Part shown: positions 57,663-64,000 of the stretch, one piece after another | How the letters are laid out: each line of letters begins with the position of its first letter | How positions within the stretch are numbered: position 1 is the stretch's first letter | DNA from: Rummeliibacillus sp963792445 | GTDB taxonomy: Bacteria > Bacillota > Bacilli > Bacillales_A > Planococcaceae | Direction of reading: 5' to 3' | NCBI GenBank assembly: GCA_963792445.1 | Contig: CAWBWO010000008.1 | Coordinates: forward strand, 70,123 to 134,122 | DNA length: 64,000 nt | The notes under the pieces: generated by a model | The model's database searches: none | What the model was told of the DNA's origin: nothing | The model's input: the letters and a program-made list of their open reading frames with translations, nothing else | Program-made: the position numbers and the translations under genes

Positions 57663-60600
57663 TTATTTATTGTTTTCTAAGTCATCTAATTGCTGTTGTA
57701 CTTTATAAACAGCGAAATAATATTGGTAATCTGTTAATACTTTTCGATCAACTAGAGAAATTAGTTTGATTTTACTATCGTTTACTTTTGCATCTTTGTT
57801 AAGTGTTTTGTTTAACGCTGCTAAATCGATCATCCTTCTTAGAATTTCAGATTGATAACCTAGCGTTTCATCCGTATCTAGTTTGGCCACTTCTTTTACG
57901 CCAGATTCGAATTTAACAATTTTAGCGATTGCATCATTAATCGAATCATCGACAGATTGTTCCCTATACTTTTCTAGACGAGCTGCGTTTTGAACATATG
58001 CTTTACTAAGATTACTAAGCATGTCATAGATTTTTCCTGCTTCCACTACAGAGCGATCAAAGTTTGGCGTACCCGGTTTGATCTTTTCAATTTTCTTATC
58101 TAAATCTTGTGCTGCGATTAAACTTGCTTCATCCAGTAATAAGTCTTTGTTCACCATTTCAGGACTATTATCAATAATCATTTTCTGAGGTTTATCAAGT
58201 TTGTTGTAGAGGGCGATTGCCTGTGAAATATATTCAATTTCTGAAGGCTTATACTGTGTTAAATTCGGAACAACTTTACTTAATAATTTATTGATCTCAA
58301 TGATATTGGCATATTTGTTGTAAGTATCCATTACTTTTTTATCAACTAACGATTTTGCTTTGTCATCCATAGTAGTTTGATAATAATTATATACTGTTTC
58401 CACATCAGGATAAGTACTAGCAAAACTTAAACCATTTACTAGATTTTCAAAGTTTTTGGCAATCGTTTGTGGATTATTAAATTGATTTGCCAGGTCTTGT
58501 AGTGCATTAATATTGACTATATATTCTTTTGTTTGATCATTCGTCTTGCTGAATGCTTTGTAAACATTTGCTAAGTCGGTTTGATAGGTCGGCTTATCCG
58601 GATTTAATGCTTTAAATTGTTCATCTATTTTTTGCGCTGCTTTTATTTCATTTTCATCTGCCAAAAATTCCGGTAACACCACATAATTATTGGCCATCAC
58701 ACTTTTTTGATTTTTTCCTAACTTTTTATAAATAGCAATGGCATCTAGCATGTCCTTAATATCGTCATCCGTATAGTTTGAAAATGGTAGTTTCGAAATA
58801 ATCGCATCTAAATCATTGATTGGCGCATATTGTTTATAAGTAGTTAGAACAGCTTTATCAATCATTGATTGGATTTCAGGTTGCATATTGCCATATGCTT
58901 TCACGACATTCGCTACATCCCCTACCGTACTATCCGCACTCAAATTCTTCACGTTTTGAGTAAATGCATCGAGAGCGTTTAATTCATTACTAAAGGTTGT
59001 GGCAATAGCTTCAATGCTTTCATAATTCACGACATATTTAATGGCATTTGCATTGGCAGGTTTGTTGTATTCCGTCCAAACAGCAAGTTGATCCTTCATA
59101 CTACTAGTTGGAGTTAACGCTTTAAATTTATCATCTAGCGCAATGGCTTTTTCTACGTTTTTCGTATCTAATAGGAATTCCATTGGCATGATGGTTTCCT
59201 CTTCTGGGTAGACATCAGGCTTCACTGGATAACTATTACGAGCACTAATATTGTCGTATGCCTTATTAACCGCTGTATTAATAATTGCTTTATGTTTTGG
59301 ATCGAGCCCATCATAAGCTTGGACTATTTTGATGATATCCGGTGTATAGAGACTCTTATAATGCCAGTGATTTCCGTCATAAGTCATCAAGTCATTGCGA
59401 TAATTATTGTCATAAAGATAGCTAGAAACCTCTTGAATCATTAAGATGTTTTGGAATTTTTTTAAGTCCTTCATAACGTCCGGATCGACGATTGCTTCAA
59501 GAATGGGTTCTGTTTTAATATCTGTTTTGTAAATATTATTGACTATAGCAATATCTGAAATCGGGCTAGTATAGAGTAGTTCGTTGACATTGTCTTCAAA
59601 ATCCATTGCTCGATAGACAAAAGGTTCATATTTTGCATATTGCTTAAGTAGTACCGGTGCACTAACAACAAACTGTTGGACAGCTTCTGGAGCCCTCCAA
59701 TAACGTTTGTACACTTTTAATAAATCCTGTTGTAATTTGGATTATTTACTTTGACTGCATTATACGCATCATCAATTTCTTGCGCGTTTTTCAGATTTGC
59801 TTCCTCATCGATTAAATCTAAATTCGCATTATCTGCATGGTCTACAATATAGCGGGCATTGCTAGATAACTTGTTATATGATGCAATGGCATTTTTTAAG
59901 TTTTTAATATCACGTGCAGTTGTTCCATAGACCAAATCTAAATAGTTAATCGTTGTAAGTGCTGCAACATAGCTTTTGTATGTCGCAATCGTTTTTCCAT
60001 CTACAATACTCAAGACATGGGGATTAGGCGCTACTTCTTTATTATAAAAAGCCTCCACATCTTCTAAATCACTGAGCGGTGTTTTGTAAGATAAATCATT
60101 TACTCGGTCTGTAAATTCATCCGCCTTATCTTTGGCTGCTGCATAAGTGGATTCGTTTAATAGATTACTAATGGCTGTTCCATTGATGACATACGGCTTA
60201 ACAGCTATGCCCCCATCTTCGTATGCATCCACAACCTTTTTTGCATCTTTTGGATAGGTTTTGCTCGATTTCTTTAACGCTGCAAACTTTTTATCGATAG
60301 CTTGAGCGGTTTTAATATTCTTCTCATCAGCTGCTAAATCTGGAAAAGCTGGATAAAAAGTATCAACCAAATATTTTTGATCTTTATCTAGCTTGTTATA
60401 CGATTTAATAGCGCTCAAGATTTTGTTTAATTTATCCGGTGTATAACTAGGAATTGTTACTTTGTCTTTTGCATAGATTTTCGAAAGATCCTTCAGCAAA
60501 CCTGGTACTGTATTAAAATTGTTGTACGATTTTATCACTGCTTTATCGACTAGCGGCAAAGCGCTTGGTGAATACTTGCTAAGATTTTTGTAATCATTGT

Positions 60601-62094
60601 TAATCGTAGCTAAATCTCTTGTAAATCCATCTTCACTTGTATTGTTCGCTAAACTAGCCATTTCCTGTTCAAAATCATCTGCCGCATTAATTTGGTCAAA
60701 ATACTTCATCACTGTATCCTCAATGGCACGATGATTGACGACAAAATATTGTCCCCTTCAGGCATATTGTTATAGTCGCTTGCTACCTTTAATAAATCAG
60801 GAATGGATGCTTTCTTTTTCGCAGCGTCGTATTTTTTATCAATCGCTTGAGCCGCTTTAAAATTAGGTTCTTGTGTTACATATTCCGGATTTCTCGTTTC
60901 CAATTGAACGATTGCCTTTTGAGGTGCACCTAACTTTTTGTATAACGTGTACATCGTATTGGCGTTAGTTGCATCGTCTTTTGTAAAGTAATCTGGGTAA
61001 CTTGGTAACTTATCTAACAGTTGAATTACTTTCGGAATTGGTTCGTACAAGCTATAGGTTTTTAGCGTTGCTTTATCGACTAAATCAATTGGTGCGATAT
61101 TCGGAAAGTCAGAGCTTCTTTTTGCTAATATCCTTATAGGATTCTACTAAATTTTCTATTTGCGCACGGTCTGAAGTATCCCCTAATTCTCCAACTCGTT
61201 GGGTAAAGTTATCTGCCGTATTGATTTCAGTTCCATATTTTGTGTAGAAATTTAAAATAGGGGACTCATTTGGCATAAAGTCTTTTTCTTCATTAGAAGT
61301 ATCTACATAGGCACGATAAACATCGACCGCATCTTTTACATAAGTAGGTTTCTTTTTGTTAAGGGCAGTATATTTCTTCTCAACATCTGCAGCTCCTTTT
61401 GCTACTTCTTCAAGTTTCAAATAGGCATCGATTAACGGTTGATCATCAACAAGCAAATCCTTTTGTGTAGGTTTTAGCTTTTTATAATCCGTGATGAAAT
61501 TCATGATAGCTGGACCGTTTTTAGATGTTGCGTCTGTAGCAGAAGGGGTTGCTACACTAAAGTTTTTAGTTTTGTAAGTGAATTGGAAGCGGACGCTAAA
61601 TTCACATAGTTTGTTAAAGTTGTTTTCGTGCTTGATGGTACGGCTGCAGCGGTTTGCACACTCATCTTTTGGAATGCTTTTTGTGCACTTGGCGCTTTTG
61701 TTTTGTAGTTTTTCGTTGTGATGCCTGCAACACTTGTTTTCAATGAAGCAACTTGCTTCAACATCGGTTGAATTTTCTTCACATAATTCTTGAGTGTTGA
61801 ATAGTTTTTCACCATTTTCTTGTCTTTACTAGATAGCTTTTTGTATGCTTTTTCAGCATCTTGAACTTTGGCTATGTAGTTGGACTTTTTAGGATTGATT
61901 TCTGATATTTTCTTAATAACGGCTTTTGCTTTGCTGCTTATTTTGCTGGATACCATTTCGATTTCTGGTTGTGGTGCTGCCAATTCTTTTGTAGTAGATT
62001 TTGCATGTACTAGTTGCGGATTGGCGGATGTGATAAAAGTTGGCACGATCAGCGCTGAAGCTAGGCCTATTGATATGAAAGATTTACTACGCAC
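57663..62094 (-). CDS. Large secreted protein of about seven helical repeats, four frameshifts
   Basis: About 1,475 residues after joining five frames (breaks near 61555, 61120, 60740 and 59716; each is one base). A signal peptide (about 1-31, ending LVHA) and a Lys-rich helical region (about 32-180) precede some seven repeats of 170-215 residues. Each begins with AAQxIDKKFxAL (around 61396, 60855, 60310, 59788, 59147, 58640 and 58115) and contains YVxNxxAL, a VNxLS segment, IVDKxVxxTYxxY and AIxxYNKLxxxQKxIVD. The YNKL..QK..V pattern is common in helical modules of Firmicutes surface proteins. There is no sortase motif, SLH or other anchor. Start is GTG after AAGGAGG. An S-layer or adhesin role is inference. 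Confidence 0.75.
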
Positions 62095-62420
62095 GAGAAT
62101 CCTCCTTAATTGGTGATAGAATTTTATGATTGTATGTATCCCTTTGCGGGGAGTTTTATTTAGATTTGGATTGTAGTTATGTTTTTTTTATCGACTAAAA
62201 ATGGGAGATATTAAGGAGGAATTTCTTATATACGGGGTGAAAATGGGGAGTGTTGTTGAACGAATTATTACTTATAGGGGATGTTTGAAGTGGAATTACT
62301 AGTGTTTTTAACTGTTTCACGTCACTAATATATTTGTTGGGTGTTCGTAAATAGTCATTATGAAAAATCTTTACAGAGTTATAGCTATATTTTCCACTTT
62401 CCCAATAAATTTTAGAATAT
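62095..62420. other. Intergenic, no gene recognised
   Basis: AT-rich region upstream of the large repeat-protein gene, which should contain its promoter. A minus-strand frame at 62195-62488 runs through the pilZ terminator and overlaps the pilZ end, so I do not call it. Confidence 0.5.
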
Positions 62421-62457
62421 AAAAAACTCGTACAAGGCAATTTTACCTCGTACGAGA
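62421..62457 (-). terminator. Terminator after the PilZ gene
   Basis: CTCGTAC-AGG pairs with CCT-GTACGAG around an 8-nt loop, then UUUUUU on the minus strand, 15 bp beyond the stop. Confidence 0.88.
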
Positions 62458-62471
62458 ATCTACAAATTACT

Positions 62472-62840
62472 CTATTTACTTTTTTCAAATACTTCTTGGT
62501 GACGGCGTAGTTTCAATTCGGATATAATCAATGCTTCCGTCATTTCGTCTGGATCAAATTCGATTCCGTAGAGATATTCCTCAAAATTTTTGATACGCTT
62601 CCATTTTACTTCGCCTTGCACAGTAATTGGTTTTATATATAGGACAAAATTTAACTCCATTCGAATCAATTGTGCTTCTGTTGGTAAATTTTCAGGAATG
62701 ACTAATTTTGCGCCATCTGGACTGATATCAATCATTTGACAGCTATTTTCACTACCGTTTTCTTCAACTAGCAATTTATATTGAACATCGACTGTTCGTT
62801 CTAATTCAAGACGAAAAGATTCTTTTCGATTATACTTCAT
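62472..62840 (-). CDS. PilZ-domain protein (candidate cyclic-di-GMP receptor)
   Basis: A 122-residue single-domain PilZ protein. The c-di-GMP-binding signature is present: RKESFR (RxxxR, about residues 5-10) near the N-terminus and DISPDGAKL (DxSxxG, about 44-52). PilZ proteins near flagellar genes often act as motility brakes (YpfA/DgrA type); no YcgR-N domain is present. ATG 62840 has GAAGGTGA upstream; the frame opens 31 codons earlier through the promoter region. It is separated from fliT by a terminator-like hairpin (62914-62953), so it may have its own promoter. Confidence 0.85.
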   Translation of the reverse strand: MKYNRKESFRLELERTVDVQYKLLVEENGSENSCQMIDISPDGAKLVIPENLPTEAQLIRMELNFVLYIKPITVQGEVKWKRIKNFEEYLYGIEFDPDEMTEALIISELKLRRHQEVFEKSK

Positions 62841-62913
62841 AAAACACGTCACCTTCTTTTTTGTTAGTTCTTCTATTATATAGACTTTGTTAATGTGAGA
62901 AAATAGAATTAAG

Positions 62914-62953
62914 AAAAAAACTGATGAAAACATGATGCTTTCACCAGTATTTT
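62914..62953 (-). terminator. Terminator after fliT
   Basis: ACTG-TGAAA pairs with TTTCA-CAGT; U-run of seven on the minus strand; 16 bp beyond the fliT stop. Confidence 0.75.
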
Positions 62954-62968
62954 AATAGTAGAAACTAT

Positions 62969-63328
62969 TTATTTTCGTCCATCAAAATAAGTTCCATCCA
63001 TCACACGAACACTCGCATAAGGATCTACATAGCGTCGCTCGGTTTTTTTCGATTTTTGGAGATTTTTTATGTCTTGTGCAATCTCAGATTTTAGCTTTTT
63101 TAATTGCTCACGGATGCCTTGATCCAGTTCTTGTAACTGGTTTTCAAAAGGATGTCCGGGTAATGGATTCACCTCAAGCTGTTGCAACTTTTCAATAATT
63201 GCACCACGCTTGTCCAAATAGTCATCCACTTTCTTGATATATTCATCGCGCTCTTTTTCTGATGGTAGCTTCGTCAAAAGTTTATAAAGTTGAGCTGAAA
63301 CTTGCAGTAGTTCTTGGAGGGTATCCAT
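62969..63328 (-). CDS. fliT: Flagellar chaperone FliT-like protein
   Basis: A 119-residue, highly charged helical protein in the fliD-fliS-fliT position. FliT is the chaperone of the cap protein FliD. Sequence conservation in this family is low, so the call rests mainly on synteny, length and helix content. ATG 63328 overlaps the fliS stop (TAATG), implying coupled translation. The C-terminus is basic (KSKKTERRYVDP). Confidence 0.8.
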   Translation of the reverse strand: MDTLQELLQVSAQLYKLLTKLPSEKERDEYIKKVDDYLDKRGAIIEKLQQLEVNPLPGHPFENQLQELDQGIREQLKKLKSEIAQDIKNLQKSKKTERRYVDPYASVRVMDGTYFDGRK

Positions 63329-63726
63329 TACAACTGATTCCCTGCAAATTGTTTTTGACGATTGATTTTGATGACTTCTTTCCAAGTATCACGGAATTCC
63401 ATTACTAAACCTTCTACCTCATCAATAATCGCAACATCACTTTTTACATTAGCCTCTATTAAACGGCGGTTCATGTAATCATATAGTGCCATCATGTCTT
63501 TTGACACAGCAATATCCATATTCAATGTAGACATCAATTCTTTAATAATATTTTGAGCTTTTAAGAGATTGGTATTTTTCATCTCGATATTTTTGGCTTC
63601 AATGGCTTTTTTACTTTGATGTAAAAATTTAATGCAGCCATTGTAAAGCATTAATGTCAATTCACCAGGAGACGCGGTCGTCACACTGTTTTGTTTGTAA
63701 GCATTATATGCATTTTGCGCTTGCAA
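63328..63726 (-). CDS. fliS: Flagellar export chaperone FliS
   Basis: FliS binds the C-terminus of flagellin and keeps it unfolded for export. The 132-residue four-helix protein has the family N-terminus (NAYNAYKQNSVTTASPGELTLMLYNGCIKFL) split here as NAYNAYKQNS and SPGELTLMLYNG, and DYMNRRLIEAN. The start is TTG 63726, ten bases after AAAGGAG; no ATG or GTG in frame fits. It lies between fliD and fliT, the usual order. Confidence 0.92.
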   Translation of the reverse strand: MQAQNAYNAYKQNSVTTASPGELTLMLYNGCIKFLHQSKKAIEAKNIEMKNTNLLKAQNIIKELMSTLNMDIAVSKDMMALYDYMNRRLIEANVKSDVAIIDEVEGLVMEFRDTWKEVIKINRQKQFAGNQL

Positions 63727-63752
63727 AATGGAACAACTCCTTTAAATATAAT

Positions 63753-64000
63753 CTAACCTTGCATGAAGTAAGATGCTTGTGAATTCGCTTTTGCAATCGC
63801 ATCTTCCATAGCGGAAAACTGCTTCCAATAACGGTTTTCAATATCCACTAAACGATCTTTCCAATCACTATTTTACCATTAATATCGACTAATTGTTTAC
63901 CTAATGTATAGGTATTATCAACAGAAGAGGCTTTCCGGCTGTTTCTTCAATGGTATTAACCGTATTTTGAGCAATTTTACGCATTTGTGCGATAACACCT
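63753..64000 (-). CDS. fliD: Flagellar cap protein FliD, C-terminal end, two frameshifts
   Basis: Only the last 80 or so residues are present; the gene continues beyond the right edge. FliD (HAP2) caps the filament and guides flagellin assembly. The reading QMRKIAQNTVNTIEETAGK, then SSVDNTYTLGKQLVDI, then DWKDRLVDIENRYWKQFSAME and ending ASYFMQG is typical of the FliD C-terminus. Two single-base changes (near 63935 and 63873) are needed to join it. The stop is 27 bp before the fliS start. Confidence 0.85.

Noticed and set aside
62195..62488. 97-codon minus-strand open frame
   Set aside because: It overlaps the pilZ 3' end and its terminator, and has no ribosome binding site.

Overview
The window reads as a chromosomal segment of a low-GC Bacillales bacterium, most likely Planococcaceae/Caryophanaceae (Lysinibacillus, Rummeliibacillus, Kurthia or Solibacillus relatives). 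The evidence is AGGAGG-type ribosome binding sites, frequent GTG/TTG starts, recognisable FapR, CtsR, CsoR and LexA operators, and conserved Bacillus-type gene blocks. There are no rRNA or tRNA genes, CRISPR arrays, IS elements or phage genes. Nearly all genes lie on the minus strand.

Layout. 0-12 kb: copA start with two CsoR-like sites, a 21-bp tandem repeat, fabH-fabF under a FapR box, a YjzD-like membrane protein, an N-domain-less clpB under two CtsR boxes, an Fnr-type regulator with a C-terminal Cys cluster, an ABC exporter, then yitW/yitV/yitU and a DegV protein. 12-24 kb: a membrane-anchored GH13 protein that has lost its catalytic residues, yisL, yisK, a DUF418 protein, addA-addB and a yhjE-like TVP38 protein. 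25-38 kb: csbA-minJ-ctpB-tlpA-(M23 hydrolase)-ftsX-ftsE, yvlB, uvrA-uvrB. 38.4-40 kb: comK and yhjD. 40-48.5 kb: a catabolic cluster (alcohol and aldehyde dehydrogenases, DUF35 protein, thiolase-fold enzyme, two acyl-CoA ligases) with a divergent TetR regulator. 48.6-54.4 kb: prfB with its programmed frameshift, secA, an LCP protein and hpf. 55.2-62.1 kb: two secreted helical-repeat proteins. 62.4-64 kb: a PilZ protein, fliT, fliS and the end of fliD.

A dominant feature is about two dozen single-base indels that split otherwise normal genes, including essential or core ones (fabH, ftsX, uvrA, uvrB, fliD). In each case I inspected, adding or removing one base, often in a homopolymer, restores the family sequence, so most are probably sequence errors. 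I give such genes as one CDS across the break. Two cases may be genuine decay: an in-frame TGA in the first acyl-CoA ligase, and the shorter surface protein, which has far more breaks than anything else here.

Most unusual content: (1) a catabolic cluster with a thiolase-fold enzyme lacking the nucleophilic Cys next to a DUF35 partner, suggesting a retro-aldolase; (2) a GH13 pseudoenzyme; (3) a large secreted protein with about seven 170-215-residue helical repeats plus a shorter relative; (4) a dispersed hairpin element seen at three places; (5) 21-bp ACTTGC repeats.
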